Shown: piece by piece, positions 25,520-33,516 of the stretch | How the letters are laid out: every line of letters starts with the position of its first letter | Position numbering within the stretch: the first letter of the stretch is position 1 | From: Natronohydrobacter sp. | GTDB lineage: Bacteria > Pseudomonadota > Alphaproteobacteria > Rhodobacterales > Rhodobacteraceae | Direction of reading: 5' to 3' | Assembly (NCBI GenBank): GCA_007118445.1 | Contig: SKRP01000256.1 | Coordinates: forward strand, 1 to 40,853 | Length of the DNA stretch: 40,853 bases | Position numbers and translations under genes: made by a program | Notes under the pieces: model-generated | Database searches by the model: none | The model's input: only the letters and a program-made list of their open reading frames with translations | Told to the model about the DNA's origin: nothing

Positions 25520-25967
25520 GCACGCGACAGCCCGGAGATGTGTCAGCGGTCCAGGCTTGATCAGTTCAAACGCCCGGGAATGCGCGCTGGCGCAGGTCTT
25601 GACTCTGATCAGACACGGCGGCAGGCACTGGAAGAATTCCATCATGCCAGTGTGTTGAACTTGTTGGCGCGATGGAAACCAACCTGGCGCCCAACGTGCG
25701 TTTTGCCCGCAGCTTTAGCATGTAGCTCGGCAGTGGTTGCCGGTTCTGAGCTGCTCGAACATGCGAAGTCAGAAGGACAGAGGGCAGCGTGGACGATATC
25801 GGTAACGCTCGCATGGCAAAGCGACGCCGCATGAGATATTCGCCTGAGGGAACTGGCCGCGTGGCGGTTGTCCGCGCCGCCATTCTCGAAGCTCGGCTCA
25901 CCGGCGCCTGCCAAAAAGCAGCAGCATATCCCCCAGACTTTGCCCACACCCGGAGGTTTTCAGGCAC
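25520..25967. other. 448-base convergent intergenic region, no gene recognised
   Basis: It separates the DUF2848 stop from the stop of the FMN glutamate-synthase-like gene. ORFs on both strands are short, unlike known proteins, and lack convincing ribosome sites. The plus frame around 25790-25860 has a basic stretch (MAKRRRMRYSPEG) faintly like a transposase N-terminus, but I cannot support an insertion sequence: no flanking repeats were seen. No clear T-tailed terminator hairpin was found. Confidence 0.5.
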
Positions 25968-27407
25968 TCAGCCCTGCCGCGACACCGGCCAGTCAAATGG
26001 GCGGTCGATACCCGCCATCTTGACACCGGTAAAAGCCGATGCCTCGAAGCTGAGCGCGCGCAGATCCTCGGGTTCCAGATTATGGACCGATGACTTGCCG
26101 CAAGCTTTGGCCAGTGCGGTTACTTCCATGGTCATGGCAGTGAGCATCCGCGCCACGCGCTCGGCACCGGCGGCGACATTCATGCGTGGCTCCAGTCCGG
26201 GATCCTGCGTGGCAATGCCAACCGGGCACATGCCGGTATGGCAGTGATGGCATGCACCGGGGCTGGTGCCAAGCTTGCGGTAGTCCTCCTCGTAGCGCGG
26301 CGAGTTGCACCCCAGCGCCATCATCGCACCATTGCCAATCATTACGGCATCAGCCCCGAGTGCCAAAGCTTTGGCGACGTCGGTTCCCGTGCGAATGCCA
26401 CCGGCCACGACGAGCGAAACCTTGCCGGACATGCCGCATTCGTCAAGCGCCTCGCGCGCGGCGCGGATTGCGGTCAGGGTCGGGATGCCAGTATGGTTCA
26501 GCAACAGTTCGGGAGAGGCCCCGGTGCCGCCTTCGGCACCATCCACCACGACCACATCAGCGCCAGCCTTGGCGGCCACTGCCACATCATAGCGCGGCCG
26601 CGTTGCTCCCATCTTGATGAAGATCGGAACCTTGTAATCTGTGGCGATGCGCAACTCCTCGATCTTGACCGCCAGATCGTCGGCACCCAGCCAGTCGGGG
26701 TGACGGATGGTCGAGCGCTGGTCAACCCCCTCGGGCAGGGTGCGCATCTTCGAGACGCGCGGGCTGACCTTCATGCCCAGAAGCAAACCGCCAGTGCCAG
26801 GCTTCGCCCCTTGGCCCACAACCAGTTCCAGCCCGTCGGCGCGGCGCAGGTGGTCCAGATCAAGCCCATACCGCGCTGGCGACATCTGGTAGACCAGCGT
26901 TTTCGAGGCCGCGCGCTCTTCCTCGAGCATGCCGCCCTCACCTGTGCAGGTCATGGTCCCGACTTTCGAGGCACCGTGGCCCAACGCTTCCTTGGCACTG
27001 GCCGACAACGCGCCAAATGACATCGATGCGATGTAGATGGGAATATCCAGCATGATCGGGTTTTCGACCAATCCGCGCCCGCCGCCCAGCACAGTGCGCG
27101 TGTCACAGCTTTCGCGGTAGCCTTCGAGCGGCAGCCGGGTCAGCGTGGCGGGGACGAAAGTCAGATCATCGAATGTGGGCAGGCGCTGGTTGAAACTGTT
27201 ATAGCCGCGCACCTGATAGCGCCCGAGCTGCGCCAGAGCATGGGCTTCCGAGATCGCCTCGGGAGTCCAGCGCGCTGAACCGCCCTGATCATAAGACGAG
27301 GGCACGCCCGCCGGTCGGCCCTCGATGGCCCCATCGCCGAATTGCACCAACTCCTCGGACGCGTCCTCAAAGGGAAAGCGATAGGGAGTGTTCATATCAT
27401 CAGCCAT
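25968..27407 (-). CDS. FMN-binding glutamate synthase-domain protein (MgsC/GlxD-like)
   Basis: 479 residues equivalent to the FMN/Fe-S synthase domain of GltB as a separate protein. Landmarks are PIYIASMSFGALSASAKEALGHGAS, GEGGMLEEERA, VGQGAKPGTGGLLLGMKVS, VDGAEGGTGASPELLLNHTGIP and the cysteine cluster ACHHCHTGMCPVGIATQ, whose last two Cys keep the C-x4-C spacing of the 3Fe-4S site. In N-methylglutamate synthase the equivalent subunit joins an amine to glutamate carbon. It overlaps the GXGXG gene by 16 bases and ends the three-gene operon. Start ATG 27407 (MADDMNTPYRF) is chosen because the extension overlaps further upstream coding sequence. Confidence 0.88.
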   Translation of the reverse strand: MADDMNTPYRFPFEDASEELVQFGDGAIEGRPAGVPSSYDQGGSARWTPEAISEAHALAQLGRYQVRGYNSFNQRLPTFDDLTFVPATLTRLPLEGYRESCDTRTVLGGGRGLVENPIMLDIPIYIASMSFGALSASAKEALGHGASKVGTMTCTGEGGMLEEERAASKTLVYQMSPARYGLDLDHLRRADGLELVVGQGAKPGTGGLLLGMKVSPRVSKMRTLPEGVDQRSTIRHPDWLGADDLAVKIEELRIATDYKVPIFIKMGATRPRYDVAVAAKAGADVVVVDGAEGGTGASPELLLNHTGIPTLTAIRAAREALDECGMSGKVSLVVAGGIRTGTDVAKALALGADAVMIGNGAMMALGCNSPRYEEDYRKLGTSPGACHHCHTGMCPVGIATQDPGLEPRMNVAAGAERVARMLTAMTMEVTALAKACGKSSVHNLEPEDLRALSFEASAFTGVKMAGIDRPFDWPVSRQG

Positions 27408-28108
27408 GCTTTTGCATCCCTGCTCTGGAAATACCACAGCCGCTCACCGGCCACGATTCGCCGCCATGCGCGTGAGCGGTCAGAAAGCCCGAGCGGGTCG
27501 AGAATCGCCTCCACCTCGGCGACCTGCTCGGCGCTCGGTTCGGTGATCACCGCATCGACACCCAGATCCTCGACATCGCCGCAGACCCAGACCTCACCCT
27601 GCCAGAGCGCATCAGCGCAACTTGGCCCGGCACCGCCCAGGGCGATGATCTTGCCACCATGCGCCATGAAGCCCGACTGATAGCCCAGCTTGCCTTCGAC
27701 GACGATGGTGCCACCCTTCATGGCGACACCGGCACGTGGGCCGCAATCGCCGCGCACATGGATCAGCCCGCCCAGCATCGCAGCACCCACTGACATGCCA
27801 GCATAGCCGCCAACAGTGATATGGCCCGCCGACATCGCCTCGCCGCAGCCCCAGCCCGCATTGCGTTCGACGGTGATCCGCGCGCCGGTGTTCAGCCCGC
27901 CACAGTAATAACCGACCGAACCTTCGGCATGCAGCTCGCAACCCGGCGGCAGGCCCACGCCGAGATTGTGCCGCGACAATGTATTGCGCAGCACCATGCG
28001 TTCCCCGGCCTTCGCGGCCTTCTGGATGTCCTCATGCACCGCGCGGATGGGGCGTTCGCCCACGTCGATCACTGTTTCGGCCATCGTTCGTCCAGGCGCT
28101 CTGTTCAT
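27392..28108 (-). CDS. GXGXG-domain glutamate synthase-like subunit (MgsB/GlxC-like)
   Basis: 238 residues forming a right-handed beta-helix of Gly-rich repeats: GGLNTGARITVERNAGWGCGEAMSAGHITVGGYAGMSVGAAMLGGLIHVRGDCGPRAGVAMKGGTIVVEGKLGYQSGFMAHGG. This is the C-terminal domain of GltB as a stand-alone subunit, structural in glutamate synthase and in the N-methylglutamate synthase complex. ATG 28108 overlaps the amidotransferase stop (ATGA). An internal ATG at 28084 (MAETVIDV) is an alternative. Confidence 0.87.
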   Translation of the reverse strand: MNRAPGRTMAETVIDVGERPIRAVHEDIQKAAKAGERMVLRNTLSRHNLGVGLPPGCELHAEGSVGYYCGGLNTGARITVERNAGWGCGEAMSAGHITVGGYAGMSVGAAMLGGLIHVRGDCGPRAGVAMKGGTIVVEGKLGYQSGFMAHGGKIIALGGAGPSCADALWQGEVWVCGDVEDLGVDAVITEPSAEQVAEVEAILDPLGLSDRSRAWRRIVAGERLWYFQSRDAKAWLMI

Positions 28109-29052
28109 GCTGCCACCCTCTGGTTCCCGACAGTCCAGATGCCGTGCAAGCTGGGCCCATCATGATTGATGACGTCGATGCCGTCGTCGTTATAGACGCG
28201 TCGCACGGCCTGTTCCTCCGTGCCCGCTGCAATGGCACCGTTCTGGTCTATCAACACCAGCGGCTTCATCGCGAAACGGTCCTTGGCGAAGCCAATGGCC
28301 GAGGGCGTGGCGATCATGTAGGTGAACACACCATCGATCTCGTGAATGGAGCGGGTCAGCGCCTCTTCCATGCTCAGCCCCTGTTTCATACGGTCGGACA
28401 CCCAGACCGCGATCAGCTCGCTGTCATTCCACGTGAGGAAGCGATAGCCCTTGCGCTCGAGTTTCTCGCGCCAGGTGTAGTAATCGGTGATCTGCCCGTT
28501 ATGAACGATGGCCACGTCCGGGAAGGGGCGCGCCCAAAACGGGTGGCTGGCATTCGGGCGCACATCACTTTCGGTCGCCAGACGCGCATGGCCAAGCCCA
28601 TGCGTGCCTGTCATCTCGCGTATGCCGTGCTTGTCGGCGACGGCATTGGCACCGCCGACATCCTTGATGATCTCGAGCGAGCGGCCCACTGACTGCATCT
28701 CCAATCGCGCGGCTATCTCATCGGCTTCGGCCACCCATGCGGCCATATCAACCGGGTCACTGACGATCATGCGCGCAAGATAATGTTGGCTGCGACTGTT
28801 GTCCCAGCTTGGCTCTTCGATGACATCCGCACCGTTGTTGCGCAGGATGGCGCGGAAATCGTTCAGATCCTGACCCATCCTCGAACGATCGAACCCCATT
28901 GCGCGCACAATGTAGCCGTTTTCCCGCGGAGTGCTGTAGACAGCAAAGCCTGTTGAGTCGGCACCACGATGCTCCTGTGCAGCCATCAAGGCCACCAGAT
29001 CGCGGCCAACCGGCCCCGGCGCTCCCAGAATTCGCCCGGCGATTCCACACAT
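28105..29052 (-). CDS. Class II glutamine amidotransferase (MgsA/GlxB-like)
   Basis: 315 residues. It starts MCGIAGRILG, exposing the nucleophilic Cys after Met removal, then has QEHRGADSTGFAVYS, GLGHARLATESDVRPNASHPFW and DVAIVHNGQITDYYTWREKLERKGYRFLTWNDSELIAVWV, the standard Ntn-type glutaminase pattern. It would release ammonia from glutamine or handle a gamma-glutamylamide for the two following subunits. I place the start at 29052; the ORF-track start at 29067 adds five residues ahead of the catalytic Cys and would block processing. Promoter region contains the 16-bp palindrome at 29080-29095. Confidence 0.9.
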   Translation of the reverse strand: MCGIAGRILGAPGPVGRDLVALMAAQEHRGADSTGFAVYSTPRENGYIVRAMGFDRSRMGQDLNDFRAILRNNGADVIEEPSWDNSRSQHYLARMIVSDPVDMAAWVAEADEIAARLEMQSVGRSLEIIKDVGGANAVADKHGIREMTGTHGLGHARLATESDVRPNASHPFWARPFPDVAIVHNGQITDYYTWREKLERKGYRFLTWNDSELIAVWVSDRMKQGLSMEEALTRSIHEIDGVFTYMIATPSAIGFAKDRFAMKPLVLIDQNGAIAAGTEEQAVRRVYNDDGIDVINHDGPSLHGIWTVGNQRVAA

Positions 29053-29076
29053 GTCTAGCCTCCTCATCGGATATTA

Positions 29077-29095
29077 TGTATACTGTATACAGTAT
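29077..29095. promoter_or_regulatory. Operator copy 1: TGTATACTGTATACAGTAT
   Basis: A perfect 16-bp palindrome ATACTGTATACAGTAT (29080-29095) inside a 19-base sequence repeated exactly at 36783-36801. It lies between the divergent amidotransferase operon and the GntR gene. GTATAC cores are typical of FCD-type GntR sites, so the adjacent regulator is the likely ligand-responsive binder. Confidence 0.8.
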
Positions 29096-29182
29096 TCGTA
29101 ATTTTTCAACCCCGTTTCGCCCTTTGCTTGGCGTTGCCAAGCCCATATATGGGCGACCATCAAGGAAGCAGGACAAGGTGCC

Positions 29183-29857
29183 ATGCCCTTTCGATCCCTC
29201 TCGAAGCCCCGCGAACGGCTCGCCGATCAGGTCTATGACCAGATCATGGACGCCATCCGCCAAGGCGAGATCACTCCGGACGACCGCATCGTGCAGGAAA
29301 AACTCGCCGAGGAGTTCCAGATCAGCCGGACCCCGGTGCGCGAGGCACTTTTCCGGATGGAACAGGAGGGGATCGTGGTGGTCGAGGGGCGTGGCGGGTT
29401 TAGAATCCGCAGCCTCGGGCCGGAAGAGATTGCCGAACTTTACGCCGCGCGCTGCGCCATCGAGGGCCATGCCGCGCGCATCCTCGCCGCGCGCAACGAC
29501 CCTGAACTCAACGACCGGCTGCGCAGCTTCATCGTCAATGCCGAAGACCTGAAGAACGAAACCGTTGTCGGCTATTTCTACGCCAACCGCAGCGTGCACC
29601 GCGCCATTGTCGAGGCTACCGAAAACCGCTTCCTGCTGGAGTTCTTCGATAATCTGTGGAACCGGGGTGCATCTTTCACTTTGTTTGCCACAATCGAAGC
29701 GGTCGATCTGTCGAAATCGCTCGGCGATCATCTGGGGCTTGTCGATGCGATCGCCACCGGTGACGAAACCCGCGCCAGCGAACGCATGATCGCGCATATC
29801 AACGACGGGCAGGCCCTGCAGATCGAGGCCGGTCGGCTGCGCGGGACCATCACCTGA
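29183..29857 (+). CDS. GntR/FCD-family regulator of the microcompartment regulon
   Basis: 224 residues. The winged helix (RERLADQVYDQIMDAIRQGEITPDDRIVQEKLAEEFQISRTPVREALFRMEQEGIVVVEGRGGFRIRSL) is followed by an FCD domain (EEIAELYAARCAIEGHAARILAARNDPELNDRL...FYANRSVHRAIVEATENRFLLEFFDNLW). FCD ligands are usually carboxylates or amino-acid-like molecules. It sits between the amidotransferase operon (divergent) and the BMC operon (convergent). The identical 19-base sites in both BMC-related promoter regions make it the probable master regulator. ATG 29183 has AAGGTG upstream. Confidence 0.9.
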   Translation: MPFRSLSKPRERLADQVYDQIMDAIRQGEITPDDRIVQEKLAEEFQISRTPVREALFRMEQEGIVVVEGRGGFRIRSLGPEEIAELYAARCAIEGHAARILAARNDPELNDRLRSFIVNAEDLKNETVVGYFYANRSVHRAIVEATENRFLLEFFDNLWNRGASFTLFATIEAVDLSKSLGDHLGLVDAIATGDETRASERMIAHINDGQALQIEAGRLRGTIT

Positions 29858-29910
29858 GACACTCGCGCCGCAGTGTCCGGCAACCTGCGCAGAGGGGTAC
29901 GGAACTGCGT

Positions 29911-30324
29911 TCATGACAGCGCGATCTTGCCGGTATCGTCGTGGATCACGGCGTCAATCAGGATTTCCACAGTCATGCCCGGTGTCGTCAGCCCTGCCTC
30001 GACCGCGGACATCACAGGTTCGATCCCGGCGAAAACCTCTCCATGCGCCCGGACGAAGCCGGCCGCATCTATCTGCAAGCTGCGCAGAAAGGCCGTGCAG
30101 CGCACGACATGGCGCATCTCGGCACCGACATCCGCCAGCGCCTGCTCGATCCGGCCCAGCGAGTAGAGCGTCTGGGCATAACTGTCATCAGGGGCGTGCA
30201 GCTTGCCGCTGGGCTCGATGGCCGTGGTGCCTGCGACCCAGACAAAAGGCCCGATACGCAGGGCGCGGGCATAGGACGCCGCACGCTCGAAGCGGCCCCC
30301 ACCGTGGCTGCGACGCACCACCAT
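29911..30324 (-). CDS. RidA/YjgF family protein
   Basis: 137 residues with the RidA fold: ARALRIGPFVWVAGTTAIEPSGK, DDSYAQTLYSLGRIEQALADVGAEMRHVVRCTAFLRSL and PVMSAVEAGLTTPGMTVEILIDAVI. In imine-deaminating RidA the segment is PARS with an essential Arg; here it is PVMS, so the Arg is Met, as in Rid subgroups without proven deaminase activity. It could still bind or process an imine/enamine released by the amine-oxidising flavoprotein. Its ATG overlaps the stop of the malate-dehydrogenase-like gene (TGATG), making it the last gene of the BMC operon. Confidence 0.87.
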   Translation of the reverse strand: MVVRRSHGGGRFERAASYARALRIGPFVWVAGTTAIEPSGKLHAPDDSYAQTLYSLGRIEQALADVGAEMRHVVRCTAFLRSLQIDAAGFVRAHGEVFAGIEPVMSAVEAGLTTPGMTVEILIDAVIHDDTGKIALS

Positions 30325-31511
30325 CAGCTCGCAAGCCTTGTGCGTATGGCCTCGGCGGCGGCGTGCAGCGATGCGCGCTCGGCATCGGTGAGCGAGATTT
30401 CAGCCACCTCGATCAGCCCGCCTTCGCCCAGATAACCGGGCACGCCCAGCACCACGCCATCAAGACCGAACTCGCCCATCAGCATGACCGAGACCGGGAC
30501 CGCACCCGAGCGCGCGCCGCGTAAATGGTCCATGACCTCGACAGAAGCATGCGCCGGGGCTATCACGGCCGAGCCCGTGCGCTTGAGCGCCACAACGTGC
30601 CCGCCGCCGGTGATTGCATCGCGGACGCAGGCAGCGATCTGGTCAGGCGACAGGAACGCCGAAAGCGGTCTGCCCTTGATCGTCGAGGCCGACGGGATCG
30701 GTGCCATCTCTTCGCCATGGCTGCCAAGGGTCAGCGCTTCGACATCGCCCGGATCGACCACTGCCGCGCGTGCCAGGGCGTGGCGAAAGCGACTGCTGTC
30801 CAATGTGCCCGCCATGCCCAGAACGCGATTGCGTGGAAAGCCCGTTGCCTGCAGCATTTCATATGTCATTTCGTCAAGCGGGTTGGTCACCACGACGACC
30901 ACCGCTTGCGGTGCGTGATCGGCAATTGCAGCGGCAGTCGCATGGATGACCCGGCGGTTCACTTCGATCAGATCGGCCCGTGTCATGCCCGGCGCGCGCG
31001 GTCGCCCCGCCGTGACCAATACCACATCCGCGCCCTCAACCATGGCCAGTGATTGCCCGCCACGAATACGGCAGCGGCTCCGGGTGATGCCCGACGCATG
31101 CGCGATATCAAGCGCGAAGGCTTCGGCCAGTCCGGGTGTGATGTCGATGAGCACGATCTCTTCAGCCATGTCGGCCATGGCACATAGATGCGCGGCATGG
31201 CTGCCCACCCCGCCCGCGCCGACGAAAGCAATCCGCCCGAAGCGGCGTGGCTGGCGCGCACGGCGCGCAGACGGCGCGATCCAGCGCGGCGAGCGCCGCC
31301 ATAGCGCGCGACGCAGCGAGGTTGCGCCATCGGTAACTTCGGGCTGCGGGCGCGGCAACGGCCCGTCGCGCAGCGCAATCCCCAGCCGCTCGGCCTGATC
31401 GCGTGCCTCGGGTGTCACGATATCGCCTGGCATCACTTCGACATGCTTGCGCTGTCGACGACGGGCATCGCGGATATGCTCGGCCCCGATGACACGGCGC
31501 GACGGTTTCAT
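30324..31511 (-). CDS. Malate/lactate dehydrogenase-like enzyme with BMC-type N-terminal extension
   Basis: 395 residues, about 85-90 longer than a normal malate dehydrogenase. The core starts near residue 93 with NAD loop GAGGVG (98-103). It keeps malate-type substrate Arg residues in AGRPRAPGMTR (R172, R178), VVTNPLDEMTY (N210), GTLDSSRFR (D238, R241) and catalytic His in LGSHGEEMAP (H265). The extension contains VMPGDIVTPEARDQAERLGIALRDG, similar to TPxAR-x-A-x-GI segments in other BMC enzymes, then a long Arg/Pro-rich linker, so it probably targets the enzyme to the shell. Its start overlaps the BMC-T stop (ATGA). A role in regenerating NAD+ inside the compartment from a 2-oxoacid is inferred. 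Confidence 0.85.
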   Translation of the reverse strand: MKPSRRVIGAEHIRDARRRQRKHVEVMPGDIVTPEARDQAERLGIALRDGPLPRPQPEVTDGATSLRRALWRRSPRWIAPSARRARQPRRFGRIAFVGAGGVGSHAAHLCAMADMAEEIVLIDITPGLAEAFALDIAHASGITRSRCRIRGGQSLAMVEGADVVLVTAGRPRAPGMTRADLIEVNRRVIHATAAAIADHAPQAVVVVVTNPLDEMTYEMLQATGFPRNRVLGMAGTLDSSRFRHALARAAVVDPGDVEALTLGSHGEEMAPIPSASTIKGRPLSAFLSPDQIAACVRDAITGGGHVVALKRTGSAVIAPAHASVEVMDHLRGARSGAVPVSVMLMGEFGLDGVVLGVPGYLGEGGLIEVAEISLTDAERASLHAAAEAIRTRLAS

Positions 31512-32131
31512 GCCGGACGCACCCCTTCAATGGCCTCGATTGCGCCGCTAGCGGCATCGATGGCAGCTTTCACATCATCCTCGGCCCCGCAGATGAAGAG
31601 CCTGCCGAACCGGCCAACGGCGCGCACTTCGACGATATCGATATTGGCGGCCTTTTCGGCCTCATTGGCGGCATGAGCGATATAGGCGGCGGGCGCGCAT
31701 TCAATGATCCCCAGCGTCTGACCCGGCACCACCAGCGCGCCCTTGCGCCATTTGTTGAGAAGCTGCGCCTGATAGGGCTCGACCGAGGTGATGATCTGAG
31801 TGGAGGCGACCTCGGGGCGGATACGGTCATTCAGGCTTTTGCCAAGTGCGGCGAGAATGGCCTCACGCGCCGCCGAAACCTCGGCATTGGAAGGGCTGCG
31901 CAGGATGAAGAAGCCGAATTCGCGCTCGACAAGCTGTGTCGTCGCCTCGACCGAACTGGCCTTGAGGGCACGATCGATCAGGGTGAACACACCATTTCCG
32001 GGGGCAAATTCTCCGATAAGCACCGTGTCGCCCGCAAGTGGCACCGAGCCTTGCACTGTGGCCCCGTTGAAAGCGGCGAATTTGGGTTGCAGATTGTCGA
32101 TCTGTAACAGCGCGCGAATGATGGTGGACAT
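31508..32131 (-). CDS. BMC-T: tandem-domain microcompartment shell protein
   Basis: 207 residues made of two BMC folds. The second shows SVEPYQAQLLNKWRKGALVVPGQTLGIIECAPAAYIAHAANEAEKAANIDIVEVRAVGRFGRLFICGAEDDVKAAIDAA, typical of the BMC domain (GRFGRLFICG...DV.AAI). The first half (res 1-95) is a divergent copy with IGEFAPGNGVFTLIDRALKASSV. Tandem-domain proteins form pseudohexameric trimers, often with a gated central pore that may pass cofactors. It starts 2 bases after the aldehyde dehydrogenase stop and overlaps the next gene. Confidence 0.9.
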   Translation of the reverse strand: MSTIIRALLQIDNLQPKFAAFNGATVQGSVPLAGDTVLIGEFAPGNGVFTLIDRALKASSVEATTQLVEREFGFFILRSPSNAEVSAAREAILAALGKSLNDRIRPEVASTQIITSVEPYQAQLLNKWRKGALVVPGQTLGIIECAPAAYIAHAANEAEKAANIDIVEVRAVGRFGRLFICGAEDDVKAAIDAASGAIEAIEGVRPA

Positions 32132-32133
32132 GG

Positions 32134-33516
32134 TCAGCCTCCATAAACCTCATAGATGTCGCGCCACGGTCGGTTTTCCCAGGCAACGCGTTTGATATTG
32201 ATCAGATGCAGGGCCGTCACATTGTCCGAGGTTATCGACCCCGACCAGGTGCCGGTGCCCAGCATGAAGGAGGGCTCCAGATCAGTGGAAAAGCCCATGC
32301 CGCCCATGATCCCGGGCGTGTTTACCAGCACCCGCCCCACGGGCAGGCGTGAGTATTCGGCCACCACAGTCGGGTCATCGGCATGAATCACTGCCGTATG
32401 GCCCCAGCCCTCGAATTTCGCGATGCTTTCGGCCATGGTGATGCCAGCGGCGCTGTCGCGCGCCTCGTAGAAGGCCAGCACCGGGTTCAGTTTTTCGGCC
32501 GAAAGCGGTCGTTGCCAGCCGATTTCATGTTCTTCACTGACCAGACAGCGGATGCGTGGCGGCAGTGAGAACCCGGCCTTTTCGGCCAGCGCCTGCGGGC
32601 TCTGGCCGACATTCGCAGGGTCCATGGCCTGCCTGCCCTGGAAAATCACCTGTGCCAGCCGGTCGGCTTCAGCCCGTGTCATGAAATAGGCACCGGCCAG
32701 TTTCATCTCGTGGCGCAATTCGCGCGTGATGGCGGCATCTGCCACCACAGCCTGCTCGGACACGCAGGCCGTGCCGAAGTCGAAACATTTCGAGGTGATG
32801 ATCTGCTCGGCAACCTCGGCCAGTTGTCCGGCCTTGGAGGCATGGACATAGCACGGCACATTGCCCGCACCCACCGCAAGCGTCGGCTTGCCAGAACTAT
32901 AGGCCGCGCGCACCATCGCCGGGCCACCCGTCGCCATGACAACCGAAGTGCGACGGTGGCGCATCAGCTCTGCCGTGCCCTCTATCGTGACCTGATCCAG
33001 GCACTGGATAAGCCCTTTCGGCGCGCCCATGCCTTCGGCCACTTCGGCCATCACGCGCACAGTCTCCATTCCGCAGCCAATCCCGCGCGGATGAGGGGCA
33101 CAAACGATAGCATTGCCTGCCTTCACTGCGCTGAGCACCTTGTAGATGATGGTCGATGTCGGGTTCGTCACCGGGATCAGCGCAGCGACCACCCCCATCG
33201 GCTCGCCAATCGCGGCGATCTTGGCGCGCTCGTCGCGCCACAGCACGCCCAGCGTGGTGATATCGCGCAGCCATTCAGCGACCGAGAGCGCGTTGAACAG
33301 GTTCTTGACCCGCTTGTCGGGAATATTGCCGTAACCCGTCTCTTCGACCGCAAGCCGACCCAGCCGCTCGGCCTCGGGTTCGATGGCGCGGGCCATTGCG
33401 TCAACCATGGCGTCGATATGCGAAGGATCGGTACCCAGAAAACTGCGATAAGCCGCAAAGGCTTTTGCTGCCGCAGCCCGCGCGGCGGCAATAGATTGCA
33501 GGTCTTTATCCATCAA
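32134..33516 (-). CDS. CoA-acylating aldehyde dehydrogenase (EutE/PduP-like)
   Basis: 460 residues. The catalytic Cys251 lies in SKCFDFGTACVSEQ, matching the CASEQ-type acylating group found in BMCs. VTNPTSTIIYKVLSAVKAGNAIVCAPHPRG, GGPAMVRAAYSSGKPTLAVGAGNVPCYV and C-terminal GTGTWSGSITSDNVTALHLINIKRVAW are family landmarks. It oxidises an aldehyde with NAD+ and CoA to acyl-CoA. Unlike PduP it has no separate N-terminal encapsulation peptide and linker; the protein starts at the fold's first helix, and there is no C-terminal extension either. It overlaps the opine-dehydrogenase-like gene by 11 bases. Aldehyde chain length cannot be deduced. Confidence 0.93.
   Translation of the reverse strand: MMDKDLQSIAAARAAAAKAFAAYRSFLGTDPSHIDAMVDAMARAIEPEAERLGRLAVEETGYGNIPDKRVKNLFNALSVAEWLRDITTLGVLWRDERAKIAAIGEPMGVVAALIPVTNPTSTIIYKVLSAVKAGNAIVCAPHPRGIGCGMETVRVMAEVAEGMGAPKGLIQCLDQVTIEGTAELMRHRRTSVVMATGGPAMVRAAYSSGKPTLAVGAGNVPCYVHASKAGQLAEVAEQIITSKCFDFGTACVSEQAVVADAAITRELRHEMKLAGAYFMTRAEADRLAQVIFQGRQAMDPANVGQSPQALAEKAGFSLPPRIRCLVSEEHEIGWQRPLSAEKLNPVLAFYEARDSAAGITMAESIAKFEGWGHTAVIHADDPTVVAEYSRLPVGRVLVNTPGIMGGMGFSTDLEPSFMLGTGTWSGSITSDNVTALHLINIKRVAWENRPWRDIYEVYGG

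Noticed and set aside
25780-25900. Possible transposase N-terminus (MAKRRRMRYSPEG...) in the convergent gap
   Set aside because: The frame soon loses any resemblance to a transposase, and no terminal inverted repeats or target duplications were seen.
25968-29052. Three glutamate-synthase-like genes as ordinary glutamate synthase (gltB)
   Set aside because: Split into three separate subunits without the GltD-type NADPH subunit and sharing an operator with BMC genes; an N-alkylglutamate-synthase-like role fits better.
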